Shown piece by piece: positions 11,735-23,000 of a DNA stretch of 64,000 nucleotides. The stretch covers positions 7,653,723-7,717,722 of the forward strand of contig OX463842.1 in assembly GCA_949825065.1 (NCBI GenBank), in the 5' to 3' direction. The notes under the pieces are model-generated. The model was not told where the DNA came from. It worked only from the letters and a program-made list of their open reading frames with translations, and ran no database searches. How positions within the stretch are numbered: position 1 is the first letter of the stretch; the number at the start of each line of letters is the position of its first letter. This stretch comes from Odontocerum albicorne (Eukaryota > Arthropoda > Insecta > Trichoptera > Odontoceridae). Position numbers and translations under genes: made by a program.

Positions 11735-13470
11735 GGAAAAAATTGTTAAACAAAATACCTACAAATATCGTTTAAAACAGGGAAGGACATGAGAATATTA
11801 ATAATGGAAAAACACATATTATTATTGAAGATATGTCACTGTGTGAAGCAACCCAACAAGGATGCGAGTCTCACGGCAGTCAGTAACTGATTTCAGAAAC
11901 TGTCTGAAATGTCTGAAATGTCTGAAAGATATAAAGAAATTGAAGGGGGTTCAAAAAATACACGACTCATTCAACGTGAAAAAAAAGGTATTCTAAAGGT
12001 TACTTGCCTACTATCTTAAAGGATAAAATGGGTGCATTATGTATAAGAGAGGAGAAAAGAAATATGTAAAAGAGATTTTTGATGACAGTTGAAAAAATAT
12101 TGACGCTAATCAAAAGATAAATAAATTTGGACAAAATCTCACTCAAGAAAAAAAACCAAATGTCAATAAATTATTCAAAAATGGCAAAACTTTTGTGCTG
12201 AATTATTTTTACTCGGTAATAATAAAACGTGTTTTTCAGAATATTTAGATATGGAGGATTTTTTTAAAAAATGCAGATAATTTGCCTAATGACTGTTTGA
12301 AGCAAGCCAATAAATGTTTAACTGTCTTTCAATGTTTAAATTTTTATTCATTTTCACGTCATATATAGTATTTTGTGTTTTGTTGCGTTAAGAAAGGAAT
12401 AAATTTATTTTTCTGATTCCTTATTGAGATAAAATCTTAATTATTTTTTTAATTATAATATTTTTTATTCACATACAAAACATACTAAACCATTAACAAA
12501 ATTCTAAATAAATCACATTAAATGTTTATATAAATTTCAAAATCCTTCATTCCGTTCAAACGGCTCTAGTCAGACAATATTCTTCAAGTAGCAATTTCAG
12601 TATTTTTTTTCTGAAAATAATTGTTTCATATCATATCTCATAAAAATATAGGAAATTTGATATATTTTCATATTAACCGAAACATTTTTTTTAATGTAAT
12701 AAACGGGAAACACTTGACTTTTTTGAAAAATATATGAGATAGTGTTGCGCAAATTGGGAACTATTGAGGAAAGGTTTCAATAAAATTTTATCTTTCTAAT
12801 GTGATGTTTAAAATTCTTTCTAGCACATTCGTACCTTGAAATTTGATTCAAGTATATGTTATAAACAGAATTTCTTACTTAGCGAGATGCTTTGTTAAGT
12901 TTTAAAGTTGTTCATCAATATTCAATTACAATTTTTAATATGATTTGAAACCTTTTTTTTAAATCCACTCAGAACCATTCATTGATTTTCCTTTCACGTT
13001 GAGTAGAGTTATCATGTAAACTAAAGGTTTTTTCCCCTTACCTGGGTAAACTGTTCATATACAATCACAAATGTTTATAAAACTTCCCAATAAAGGCTGT
13101 CTTCAAGTGACATGCTCAAGTAATGCTCCTGATAATGACGCGATTAAACCATTCCTGGAAAAATATTCCTGGAACAAACAATAAATGATCTGATTGAAAT
13201 TCTTCACCATTTCATTTGCATTGTTTGTACCGAAAATAATCTTCCAATTAATGAAAAGTGCAATTCTCTTTGAGGAATGAAAATCAGTTCTATTGAAACA
13301 CCATTTATTTTTTTCAGACATTACAGAAGACTTATTAACACTTTACGTCATCACAATTTCTACAATAAATTGTAACGAACTCTAGAGCTAGATAACAAAC
13401 ATTTTCTGTTACCAAAGATTTTTTTTAATGAGGTACTGACGTGTTTGAGATAATAAATATATACCAAGTA
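11735..13470. other. Non-coding, nothing recognised
   Basis: A+T-rich. A local triplication of gtctgaaat is seen at about 11900-11925. The 72-codon minus frame at 13103-13321 has no recognisable motif. Confidence 0.5.
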
Positions 13471-13474
13471 AAGG

Positions 13475-14035
13475 GTTTGTCAAGTTACGTTATGAACCAT
13501 GTTATTATAATATAATAAAATAACAATTTATATAGCGCTGTTTAGAGAGAAAACGCTCTTCAAGGGCGCTCTAACTCAAGATCTAGACCCACTCATAAAT
13601 TATCTTTAAGTGATTTCTTAAGCTACACATGCCACCCATTTCTCTGAAACTAGGAGGCAGACCATTCCATACCACAGGATCAGCAACAGCAAAAGCTCTA
13701 TCAAAATACTCTTCCTTATTGAATTAATTTGTAACAACCGGTTTATTATTATTATTATCATTTGGAACAACCAACTCTTCGAAGGAACATCCCACAGACA
13801 TAGATTCGAAAGATACAATGGAAACATCTCATTAAGGGACTTAAATACAAAGAAATAAAGTTTGAAATCAATCCATTCGCGACGCTAAGGCCGGTGTAAA
13901 CTTTTAAAAAGTGGACGAATATGGTAATATTTCTGACAACCATAAATCAGCCTAGCAGCTGCATTGGAAACAGACTGTAGACTATAATTTGTGAATCAAG
14001 CAAACCAGAATAAATAGAGTTACAATAAGTTAAAT
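13475..14035 (-). mobile_element. LINE L9 (CR1/L2-like) C-terminal remnant
   Basis: On the minus strand a broken frame begins with a segment containing HLTYCNSIYSGLLDS, which is the post-RT motif of CR1/L2/Jockey-type proteins (SRLDYCNSLYxGL). Further on it contains RAFAVADPVVWNGLPPSFRE, the near-terminal motif that often reads FxxxxxxLWNxLPxxLR in these elements. At least two stops or frameshifts separate the two. The tail near 13560 (cttcaagggcgctctaact) is shared with 962-1050. Confidence 0.72.
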
Positions 14036-14039
14036 GCGA

Positions 14040-14848
14040 CACAGTAAATTAACTTATACTTTTGTACTATGCATTTTCTGCGATGTACTTGGATTAAACC
14101 TACAGAATCACTTGTTATATACAGCCAAATTGAGAAACAACTTAAAATACATTTTCTTCAATTTGGCTTTTTCCCAAAAATCAATTACGACTGTTTACAA
14201 TAAATTTCGTTCCCCCTTGCGTTTTCCCATTTTTCGTTGAACTTGGACTGCAACCAGAAGTGTTTGCTCGATACCTCTCTTTTATCCCCACCTGTTGACA
14301 TCGCTGCTGGGAATTTACGATCCAACTAATTGTTTTACCTTTGTTAAAGTGGTAATACTCGAAATATTTCCGGAAAAATGATGATACGGGAAATATTTCC
14401 GGACAAACAATTGTCGAAAATTGATTCGGAAGCGGAAATAAAAGATGAAATATCGATTTACTGAAAACACTCCGAGCGTTTTTAATCACGAAGTATTTGT
14501 GAAATGAACTTTGAAAAATTGGTAATTCTGTCAGCTTTTCGATAATTTTCCCTGTCAACAGAAGTTTTCTTTTTACATCAAGTGTCACATCCAATTATCT
14601 TAGTTGATAGCTTTTTATAAGAGTGATCCAATTTATTTAACCATTCTCAAATTCTTCGTTTCATAACTGTTGTGAAAACAATCTAGACGCCTTCTTCCGG
14701 TTCGCAATAAAGACACCTTAAAATAAATGGAAAATAATAATGTTTTATTTTTAAAACCATTTTAAGACCAATCATATAAAATTATTATACGTTGCTCGCA
14801 TTTTTTTTTTAAAGTATTTTTCATTGGAGGGTTTAATAAATGAATACA
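14040..14848. other. Non-coding; chance frame with palindromic motif
   Basis: A 137-codon minus frame (14181-14594) has no domain that I recognise. The perfect 12-bp palindrome ggaaatatttcc occurs near 14391, and a near copy near 14360 (gaaatatttccgg). No promoter or terminator can be supported. Confidence 0.4.
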
Positions 14849-14850
14849 TG

Positions 14851-15410
14851 AAGGGCCTTTCAAATTAAGCGATTTTTTTAATTCTTGGATAAAACACCGT
14901 TGGCGTCATGAACTTGCCTGAGTTTTGTGACATTTAAGAAGTGTAATGTATGACATGTACAAAAAAGGAGTTGTATACAATACAACAACGCGTTCAAATT
15001 GTTAAATTCTTTTATGTATTGTAATCTCCGGAAATCGTGATGTTAATTGGCCACCAAGATCATGTGATCTGACACCGTTGGACTATTTTCTCTGGGGTTA
15101 CGTGAAAAGCCAGGTCTATAAAAATGACTCTCAATCAATTCCTGAGCTGAAGGACGAAATTATTCCCGTTATTGGTGAGTTAGAACCGCAATTATTCCAA
15201 AATGTCATCGAAATTTGTGACAAAAGAGTGGACATCTGTGAAGCGGCAAGAGGTGGACATTTGGCGGATATTGTTTTTTTGTGTTTAAATGTCATAAATT
15301 ATACTTCAATTACCAATAAAAAGTTTTTTGAAATCAAAGCGAATTGTGTGTTTAATTCAAGAATAAAAAATAAAAAATATTTAAAAAACCACTAAATTTT
15401 AAATACCCTT
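14851..15410 (+). mobile_element. Internally deleted mariner-like element with terminal inverted repeats
   Basis: The left end aagggcctttcaaattaagc and the reverse complement of the right end, aagggtatttaaaatttagt, match imperfectly over about 30 bp. Inside, a start-like peptide YTIQQRVQIVKFFY (N-terminal helix of mariner-type transposases) is followed almost directly by RDVNWPPRSCDLTPLDYFLW. The latter is the last catalytic motif, and the C-terminus follows to the stop near 15395. Most of the DNA-binding domain and the first two catalytic Asp are deleted. It is non-autonomous, and an active relative would be needed in trans. Confidence 0.8.
15078..15395 (+). pseudogene. Mariner-like transposase C-terminus
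   Basis: The frame, opened 5' of the apparent Met, carries CDLTPLDYFLWGYVKSQVY with the third catalytic Asp, then ELKDEIIPVIGELEPQLF and CEAARGGHLADIVF. The latter is the typical C-terminal end of IS630/Tc1/mariner transposases common in insects. The N-terminal two thirds are missing, so the product cannot be active. Confidence 0.85.
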
Positions 15411-15479
15411 TATATTATTGAATATATGGAAGAGCGGAACTATCACTATCACTTGAGTCAACCAATCCGAGTTTTATAG

Positions 15480-16190
15480 GATAGTGGCTGAGGAATGTGA
15501 ACATATTAAGTTCAACACAATTCGAGTTTTAGAGGATGGTGGCTGGGTGACTGAGGAATGTGAACATATGAATTTAGTTCAACACAATCCGAGTTTTGTA
15601 GGATGGCGGTTGAGTGACAGAGAAATGTGAACTTATTAAGCACAACACAATCCGAGTTTTCGAGTATGGTGGCTGAGTGACTGAGCAATGTGAACATATT
15701 AAGTTCAACACAATTCGAGTTTTGGAGGATGGTGGCTGAGTGACTGAGAAACGTGAACATATTATGTTCAACACAATCCGAGTTTTGTAGGATAGTGGCT
15801 GAGTGACTGAGAAATAAGTTCAACACAACTCGAGTTTTATAGGATGGTGGCTGAGTGACTGAGGAATGTGAACATATTAAGTTCAACACAATTCGAGTTT
15901 TGTAGGATGGTGGCTGAGCGACTGAGGAATGTGGACTTATTAAGCTCAATACAATCGGAGTTTTGGAGAATGGTGGCTGAGTGACTGAGGAATGTGAACA
16001 TATTAAGTTCAACATTATTCGAACTTTATAGGATGGTGGCTGAGTGACTGAGGAATGTGGACATATAAAGTTCAACACAATCCGAGTTTTGTAGTATGGG
16101 GGCTGAGTGACTGAGGAATGTGAATATATTAAGCTCAACACAATTCGAGTTTTGGAGGATGGTAGCTAAGTGACTGAGGAATGAGTGTTT
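15480..16190 (-). repeat. 63-bp minisatellite, about 11 units
   Basis: The unit runs gtgactgaggaatgtgaaca, then tattaagttcaacacaattc, then gagttttggaggatggtggct. gagttttg starts fall at 15591, 15654, 15717 and 15780, 63 bp apart, with some units shortened or changed by a few bases. Because 63 is divisible by 3, minus-strand frames stay open (209 codons at 15512-16141, 66 at 15574-15774), giving a 21-residue repeat containing SHSSVTQPPSYKTRIVLNL. No signal peptide or flanking gene structure is visible. I read it as a non-coding minisatellite. Confidence 0.92.
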
Positions 16191-16194
16191 CATT

Positions 16195-17210
16195 TTTTCG
16201 ATATATTTCATATAATTGGTTATGTTTTCACAGACCTGCTGACGTGACTAAAAGATGCATGAAATTAACACTGGTATTTAGGAGTTTAATCTTTGGTATT
16301 ATTTATTAATTATATGTTTCGTGTAAAAATTAATAACTTCTTCAAAGTGTCATTTTAAATACGAATAAAAAAGGGAATAATAAAATATCAAGCCTTGGAT
16401 TAGAAGAAGAGTGTCATATAAACTAGGTCACGCAGATTATATTCTATGTGATGCATTGAATCAACACAATTACATTTACTTTAGTTTATTTGCTACTATA
16501 TTAAACTTTTGACTTACTTAACTCAAATGAACCGATTATTAATGTGTACAATCATAACAGAATCCTCTCTGTAACAATGTAACCAGCGCCACGCCGTTAA
16601 TCAAAAGCCCTACTATAAATCTTACGATTAAAGGGATCTCTCGTCCTGCCTACGTTTGGGATTAAAATATTGTAATTCTAACCAAATTAATGCGAATTAT
16701 CATTATAAATATTAAATGAATGGTTTCTAACAGAGTGCGTAAATTAAAAATTTGTATATTTTTCATTCGTTTATATCTTTGACCTATTTATGTGTTACTT
16801 TGCGATCGATCCAAGTTTGGCTGCAATTCTGTAGAAGTTAACCACTGAGACGACAAGGGCATCCACAGAGTTTGAACTGCCCTGGAAGGAGTCATTTCAT
16901 ACTACTTATATTTGTGAAGATGTTGGCTTCCACTAACGGATTTACAGCCAATACTCGATCGTTAGGACCTCTTACAGTTCACTAGCAGATTACACCGCGT
17001 GCATGTGAGATTGACTAATGAATGGGCTACTGGGATAGTGTTGCAACCTCTTATACCACCGCGTTGGCACATTAAATTCAAAATTTGCTTATTTTAAATT
17101 CGTTTATTTCTTTGGTCTCTTTTCATTTGACTTTATAACGAACGATTATTTGATGTAGCTTTGTTTTATCTTAATTTGATTAGTAAAACAAATTTTCGAC
17201 AACCAACTCG
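16195..17210. other. Non-coding, possible degraded SINE
   Basis: At about 16840-16960 the order ccactgagacgacaagg .. agtttgaactgccctgg recalls a tRNA-like head, but the boxes do not fit well enough to call it. The rest is A+T-rich. Confidence 0.35.
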
Positions 17211-17212
17211 AA

Positions 17213-17425
17213 TGATGACCTTCATGGCCTAGTTAATGACCTGCATGTTATCCAACCGCGGGTTCGATTCCCTTTGATTGCCTTTTTTTAATAAGGTTCT
17301 ATTTTAGTTTTCACATAACGCGTGTTTAACGCCTTATTGTTTGAATGAAAGATAAAACGAAGTTGTTATAAACTCAACAAGTTGTACTATGTACAACGAA
17401 AGTATAAAACAATACAACGCTTATT
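17213..17425 (+). mobile_element. tRNA-derived SINE
   Basis: Head: gaccttcatggcctagttaa (A box) and cgcgggttcgattcccttt (B box, consensus GGTTCGANTCC intact). A middle part with gttttcacataa follows, then an end with acaagttgtactatgtac and gaaagtataaaacaatac. It lies tail-to-tail with the minus-strand copy at 17430-17600. Confidence 0.8.
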
Positions 17426-17429
17426 TTAT

Positions 17430-17600
17430 TTTTTTATTATTGTGTTGTGTTACACTTTCGTTGTTATACGAGTATGTTAAAACCACTTGTTAAGCTAATA
17501 GCTAATGTGGCAATGCTATCAAACCAACCAGAAATATGTAAAAGAAGTATTCAGTGAAAGACGGCTTGGAACCTTCAAAATAGTATCAATGGGAGACAAC
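17430..17600 (-). mobile_element. tRNA-derived SINE, 3' half
   Basis: Reading the minus strand gives tttcactgaatacttctttt, acatatttctggttggtttg, gcattgccacattagct and an end with cgaaagtgtaacacaac. These are the middle and 3' segments of the SINE family. The tRNA-like head is missing. Confidence 0.7.
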
Positions 17601-17877
17601 TCTCAAGCCATGTGTTTGGCGATAAACTTTTTATGAACTAGACTATATAGCTTGTCATTAACAAAGGTATCAATTTAAACCGTTGAATTTAAATGATAAT
17701 TCAATTAAACATAAAGGAATTTAACCAGCAATCATTGGAAGAGATGTGTCTTACTAATTAGTTCACGGAGCTCATTATCTTTAATATATGTCATTGTCAA
17801 ATGAAATTTTTATTTTAAAATTTATATTATTAATTGGCAGATTTATAAGAGGCAATTTTACTTTGAAATGTACAGAG

Positions 17878-17990
17878 GTGCGTGGCCGCGCGCTAATGCA
17901 CTGGACTGCGGACGTACGGAACTTCGTAAGTTCGAACTCCCCTCGAAAGACACAGGCATTTTTTCCACCTAGTATTCGGGGGTATAAAGA
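17878..17990 (+). mobile_element. Possible second SINE family, head only
   Basis: The stretch gtggccgcgcgctaatgcac, then ggactgcggacgtacgg, then gtaagttcgaactcccct looks like a tRNA-derived head. It has a B-box-like GTTCGAACTCC and a good A-box candidate, and it is GC-rich for this window. It does not match the common SINE. A degraded tRNA gene is the alternative. Confidence 0.4.
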
Positions 17991-18741
17991 TCCCTTAAAA
18001 AAAAATTATCAAATTTAAAATATCTTAACAAAATTAATAGTTTGAAGTTCAAAATAATAATGTATTTATAACATATACAAAACTATGTATAAACAGTTAT
18101 TTCTATTCTCAATATCATGGTGGTTAAATGCTATATTTCCTATTAAATTATTAAGGAAAATTATATTGCTCGTCTCAAGTTTCTTTGAAATAGGTGGAAA
18201 ATTTGTCCAAATATTCTTTGAAACAGGTGGAAATTTTTTTTTCTTGTTTATTCACAAAATAAAAAGAATGCTTCCGATTGTCAAATTTTTGGTACGAAAA
18301 TTTCCATCTTCGTTCTTGAGAGTTTTCAAAATCGACATACCACGTACCCTTACAAAATACCGTGAAATGAGAAATTTTGCAGAAAACTCACTCTTCTTCG
18401 TCTCTTTGGCAGAAATAGGCAATTTCAAAGCTCTTTGTTAAATCAAGAATACTTTCTTGGCTGTTACGTCTTAAATCATCAAAGAAACATTATTCCAACA
18501 TGTTACAGTTGTTTGAACTTATCTTAACAAAAAAAAAAACATAAAATTATTAATCAAGTGGCTACACACTTAAACTTTTGTTCTCTTTGATAAATTATAT
18601 CGATTTTTTGTATAAAATTTAACAATATTACCCAAGATGTTTTTAACACATTTCCTTGACAAAAAAATAGAATATCAAGTTATTCAATAAGTTTTCATAC
18701 ACTGTGGTATTTTTTTGTATTTGGTTAATCAATAAAAATAC
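17991..18741. other. Non-coding; 118-codon chance frame
   Basis: The plus frame 18085-18441 is rich in Phe, Ile and Lys and contains a 2x local duplication (ttctttgaaa.aggtggaaa). I recognise no domain, and nothing marks it as a gene. Confidence 0.4.
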
Positions 18742-19010
18742 GACGACCTCCATGGCCTAGTTGGTAAGACGCCTATCTCCCAGCCTGTAGGTTGCGACTT
18801 CAAATTCCGCTGGAACCCAGATTTTTTTACAAAGGATTCCAGCTTGGCTTTCACTTCAGGCATCTTTAACACCTATCTGGTTGGTTGGGAGAGATTACCA
18901 CATGGTAATAAGCCCGCCGGGCTTATTATACTTATACAACAATAGTGTAATACAATACTTATATACTTATACTTATACAACAATAGTGTAATACAATACA
19001 ATACAAAAAT
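18742..19010 (+). mobile_element. tRNA-derived SINE, full length
   Basis: A box in catggcctagttggtaagac, a degraded B box in gcgacttcaaattccgctgg, middle motif gattccagcttggctttcac, and 3' part ctggttggttgggagagatt followed by taataagcccgccgggctta and tacaatag-type repeats. The 3' part matches the 3' end of LINE L8 at 62510-62570. The terminal stretch (acttatacaacaatagtgta) is duplicated. Confidence 0.85.
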
Positions 19011-19015
19011 AATAA

Positions 19016-19187
19016 TAAATATATACCATCACGCCGTCATCTTATCGGAATAGGCGGGAGAAAGAGAGCGTCACACTTTACCATCGCGAAAACATATTTC
19101 CCCTCTTCGTCATCCATACAACTTCTTATACAACTGCTACGATTCCTATGACTTTTAATATTTTTTTAATTCAAAATATCGTTCACT
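19016..19187 (-). mobile_element. LINE L1 (RTE-like), 3' part of a split copy
   Basis: The L1 3' terminus (taccatcacgccgtcatctt) continues to ttcaaaatatcgttcactt, where repeat R-A interrupts it. The copy resumes at 19741 with gattcaaccctactttcctt, the next expected L1 sequence. Confidence 0.85.
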
Positions 19188-19740
19188 TAAATAAATAAAT
19201 AATAGGTTTATTGATAGCAACATAGTATGTACAGATTATATTTAAATAACACTTTTAAAACACATAAATTGCAGATAATACATTAAATACAGAAGCTATC
19301 AAAAGGTCCGGGCTCATCTAATAGCATCCCCTCGGCCAAGATACACCAATATAGGGCGAACCCAGCCACGGGGACACCAGATGTTTTTCAGCCCACACCC
19401 TTGAACACATAGAACAAGAATATATTTAAAAAAATAAACACAGAAAATAAATAGATGACAAAAAAAATGCATTCAAGAGAGAAGACACTAAAAGGTCCGG
19501 GCTCATCCCACAAACATTCCCCCGGCCGAGATACACCCCACTGATGTAGGGCGAGCCCGACCGCAAGGGCATCAGGGGGCTTCCATCCCACACCTCCGCA
19601 TATCTAGATTAAAGAATAAATAGAAAAAATAAAAAACAAAAACGTATGGCAGAAAACAAAATAAAAAGTAAACCCACATATACCACCTCAGGTTAACTGT
19701 CAGCAAGAGCGAGAAAAAAAAAAGAAAAGAAAAGCCTCAA
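19188..19740 (-). mobile_element. Repeat R-A inserted in L1, two cores
   Basis: Minus-strand reading: gaggcttttctttt, cctgaggtggtatatgtgg, a first core (ggtcgggctcgccctac, ggggtgtatctcggccgg, gagcccggaccttttag), a second more conserved core (tgtccccgtggctgggttcg, gcccggaccttttgatagc), a 3' part ending tgctatcaataaacctatta, then a tttatttattt tail. The AATAAA and tail suggest a retroposed 3' end. The doubled core may reflect duplication before insertion. The 67-codon frame at 19388-19591 lies in the first core and is not a gene. Confidence 0.75.
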
Positions 19741-20240
19741 AGATTCAACCCTACTTTCCTTGGTCTTCCTCTACCACGCCTTCTACTCCAATTTGCATTG
19801 TATATTTCATTTATTCGTTTGACGTGCTCAAACTATCTAAATAATACTCTTCTTCATCTTACTTAACACGCCAGCCTTAAGTTCACACTCATCTCTAATC
19901 ACTTAATTTCGTATTGTGTCATAGGCATCCCATGTACGAGTATTATTCTAAATACACGCGTTTCAACAGCGTTTATTTGGCTCTTTTCAATCTTGTTCCA
20001 CGTCCACGTTTCATTTCCATACTTCATATTTTACACCTTAATACTTTTACGAACGATCATCTTAGAAGATTTTAAAACTGTTCGGTTTAAATGTACATGT
20101 GTAAGTGCCCCAACTTGACTTGGTTTCCTATCGCTATACGCCGTTCAATATCCTTCATAACTCTTCCATCGTTGGAGAAAACACAACCCATCAGATCTTT
20201 CATTACTCACCCATATAATGCATTAACTTTTCTTTTCACA
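19741..20240 (-). mobile_element. LINE L1 (RTE-like), 5' part of the split copy
   Basis: Continues the copy at 19016 after R-A, with cttcctctaccacgccttc, caatcttgttccacgtcc, tcctatcgctatacgccgtt and ttgcattaactttt-like motifs in order. The coding strand is minus and no frame is open. Confidence 0.85.
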
Positions 20241-20249
20241 CCTTCGTAA

Positions 20250-20325
20250 CATCATAACTGGATTTCAGCGGGGATCCAGCGGGGATCGAACCCGCAACTT
20301 CCAGATCGTTCTTCAAATTCTTCTC
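20250..20325 (-). mobile_element. SINE head fragment
   Basis: The minus strand gives a B box within ttgcgggttcgatccccg, preceded by tgaagaacgatctggaag. It lies between two L1 fragments. The motif gatttcagcggggatcc is duplicated locally. Confidence 0.55.
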
Positions 20326-20334
20326 AGAGCATGA

Positions 20335-20600
20335 TTTTTTAAAGCATTTATTCGGCTCCTTTCGGTATTTTACAACATCCACGTTTCCCTCCTATACGTT
20401 TATTTTGGTACTAATATACTGTTGAAGAATATTATTTAACACATTTTGATACTGTTTGGTTCGAGTATATATATTCTAGTACCACATTGACTTTATATCC
20501 TATTGCTACACGCTATTCGATATTTCTCGTAAATTCTCTCTTCCGTCGTCTGGAACAATACTATTTTAATAGCAAAATTCCTCAACTTGCTTAAATATTT
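20335..20600 (-). mobile_element. LINE L1 (RTE-like) fragment
   Basis: Motifs agcatttattcggctccttt, taccacattgactttatatc, ctattgctacacgctattcg and ctcaacttgct follow L1 order. It is older than the copy at 19741. Confidence 0.75.
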
Positions 20601-21298
20601 CAATGTTCTTTCATATATCGCAATTACTACTTATAATAAGAAACAATAAAATTTATCCTTCAGAACCGTTATCTTGCAAATACAAACATAAATTTCCTAT
20701 TTTATTACACACCACCATCTTCTTGGCAAGCCAGTAGAACTAACAAACTGATAAAACACTGGAGAATCCAAAAATAAACTCGCCAGTAATAACGATGGAC
20801 TGACGCCATTTCGCAGGGAGTTAAAATGTTTTCTTATTTGTTTATACATTAAGAGATATTTGATTTGGTTACAGCCAAACTTTTGATTAGATGTTTACGA
20901 TTTCTACACTAGTCCTAGACAAACAACATTTTCACGGCTCAGGGTTAAATTAGATCTTACTTTTTAATTTTAAAATATTCAATATTTAATGTTTATTTTA
21001 TTTTCTCACACTTAAAGATCGATTTAGACCATTAAAAATACATTTGAAAAATTTTGAACACTTTCCTACAAAACACAAGATGTTATAAAGTGTAAATTTT
21101 AACATGATTTATACAAAATTATAATCAAAGGAACACACGTATACCATAACATACGCAAGCAATCAGCAGGCCAAAGCTCAGGGCTGTATCTTACGCATGA
21201 AAGGACGCTTAAAAAACAATATACACAACAACGGGGTTTTGTTTTTGTGTAATCAAAAATCGGAAAAAGTATCGATTTATTTTTTTGTGCTAAATATC
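20601..21298. other. Non-coding, nothing recognised
   Basis: A+T-rich. No repeat partner or motif found. Confidence 0.5.
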
Positions 21299-21472
21299 CT
21301 CAGTGAGATACAGGCAAAAGTCTAGTTTACTGAGGATACGACAAATGAAAGACGACAAACCCAGATCCATTAAAATAACGTATGTCCAAATTAAATTACC
21401 TGTTGTTTTTTCACAAATTATGTATATTTCTTGTCATGTGTAATAATAAATAAATAAAAAATAAATGAAGAG

Positions 21473-21626
21473 GTGTTGGCAAGAGGCAAATCTCCTGGCT
21501 CCGCAATATACGTGATTGAACTGGTATAAGGAGCGTTGGGGATCTTTTTCGGGCTGCCGGGGACAAAGATGCTTACTCTCAGATGATAGTCAACATTGGT
21601 GGGACCTGACATGACACTAGGAAGAA
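21473..21626 (+). mobile_element. LINE L3 3' end (unit 1)
   Basis: The plus frame reads RGVGKRQISWLRNIRD, stop, then TGIRSVGDLFRAAGDKDAY. Downstream it reads QMIVNIGGT and stop. This is the C-terminus of the L3 protein, also seen at 39301-39620 and 60785-61101 (both minus). The copy is 5'-truncated and carries an in-frame stop in the RDW motif. Confidence 0.8.
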
Positions 21627-21837
21627 TAAGAAATGGAGTTTAATAAATAATTGAGTATCGTGACTCAGTGAGATACAGGCAAAAGTCTAGTTTACTGAGG
21701 ATACGACAAATGAAAGACGACAAACCCAGATCCATTAAAATAACGTATGTCCAAATTAAATTACCTGTTGTTTTTTCACAAATTATGTATATTTCTTGTC
21801 ATGTGTAATAATAAATAAATAAAAAATAAATGAAGAG

Positions 21838-21991
21838 GTGTTGGCAAGAGGCAAATCTCCTGGCTCCGCAATATACGTGATTGAACTGGTATAAGGAGCG
21901 TTGGGGATCTTTTTCGGGCTGCCGGGGACAAAGATGCTTACTCTCAGATGATAGTCAACATTGGTGGGACCTGACATGACACTAGGAAGAA
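21838..21991 (+). mobile_element. LINE L3 3' end (unit 2)
   Basis: Same sequence as 21473-21626, carried along by the 365-bp duplication, including the in-frame stop. Confidence 0.8.
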
Positions 21992-22254
21992 TAAGAAATG
22001 GAGTTTAATAAATAATTGAGTATCGTGACTCAGTGAGATACAGGCAAAAGTCTAGTTTACTGAGGATACGACAAATGAAAGACGACAAACCCAGATCCAT
22101 TAAAATAACGTATGTCCAAATTAAATTACCTGTTGTTTTTTTCGCAAATTATGTGTATTTCTTGTCATGTGTAATAATAAATAAAAAAAATAATAAATAA
22201 ATAAAAAAAAAACATGAATATCAGTATACAAAAGATAAAAACAAAAGTTCACTC

Positions 22255-22450
22255 GCATAATTCATCCACTCAACATATTTCCATCCTGTCGAGGAGCTCA
22301 TGAATGAGCATCGTGACTACTAGAATAGTCTTTAACGACTTCTTTCCATCCATCACTGAACTCCGAGTCTCAAAAGGCAGTTGTTAAGGGTAGCCCAGTT
22401 GGATATTTCAATTGGTGAATCCAACTATTGGGATTATTTCTCTTATGTCT
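22255..22450 (-). mobile_element. LINE L7 C-terminal fragment
   Basis: The minus strand contains an ACTGGGCTACCCTTAACAAC-like segment, then cggagttcagtgatggatgg and gaaagaagtcgtt. These match the plus-strand fragment at 34205-34370. The translated context (LPLTTAL .. DGWKEVVKD) resembles the C-terminus of LINE reverse transcriptases. Confidence 0.55.
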
Positions 22451-23000
22451 CGTCTATATACGCCTCCAGTATCCACAAACCTCTCCAAACTGTCTCTTAG
22501 GCCATATGAAAAAAAAACACAAAAATATAAATCCTTCAGTTTGCCTGTTGGATTTTTTAGCATTATTGCTTTAGCTAGAATGTTTGCTTTAGCTAGACTT
22601 GTGGCTTGGAACGACCTTCGTTCAGCTGTGTAAATATTAGAGTAGTGCTATTATAAGCGTGCAATTACTATTTTATGAAGCATTGGACAACCACTCTTTT
22701 TTAAATAAACACGAAACATTCAAAACTTTATTTTCCATTATCTTCTTTTGTCCTTTAAGTGACTCTATTTACCGGCATTTCTAAAGGCAGGTTGGCTCGA
22801 CTTATAGGTTGATAGAATAATCTATAGGTGCGTTATCTTAGATAATTATCCGGAACATACAAACCAAGATTGTTAAAGACGAATGGGTTAACTAGATTAC
22901 CCCTGAGCAAACAAAAAAATGAACAGCCAATTGAAAAGATCTTTGACTCTCTAATGATGTGTAATTAACCATCACCGTAAGAAGGCACTTAAATAAAGCC
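22451..23000. other. Non-coding, nothing recognised
   Basis: The 73-codon frame at 22412-22633 has no known motif. A short duplication (gctttagctagaatgtttgc / gctttagctagacttgtggc) is visible at 22570-22605. Confidence 0.5.

Larger units (their letters stand above)
21299..22195 (+). repeat. 365-bp tandem repeat, about 2.4 units
   Basis: Units start at tcagtgagatacaggcaaaa at 21300, 21665 and 22030, exactly 365 bp apart. The first two units are almost identical and the third breaks off near 22195 in an A-rich stretch. Identical 64-codon minus-strand frames at 21418-21612 and 21783-21977 are shadows. Each complete unit carries the 3' end of LINE L3 on the plus strand. Confidence 0.95.

Noticed and set aside
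14181..14594. 137-codon minus-strand frame
   Set aside because: No recognisable motif and no splice or promoter context; treated as chance.
18085..18441. 118-codon plus-strand frame, hydrophobic and basic
   Set aside because: No domain, no second copy, no gene context; composition fits chance A/T-rich sequence.
21418..21612. Identical 64-codon frames as a duplicated gene
   Set aside because: They run antisense to the LINE L3 end within the 365-bp tandem repeat.
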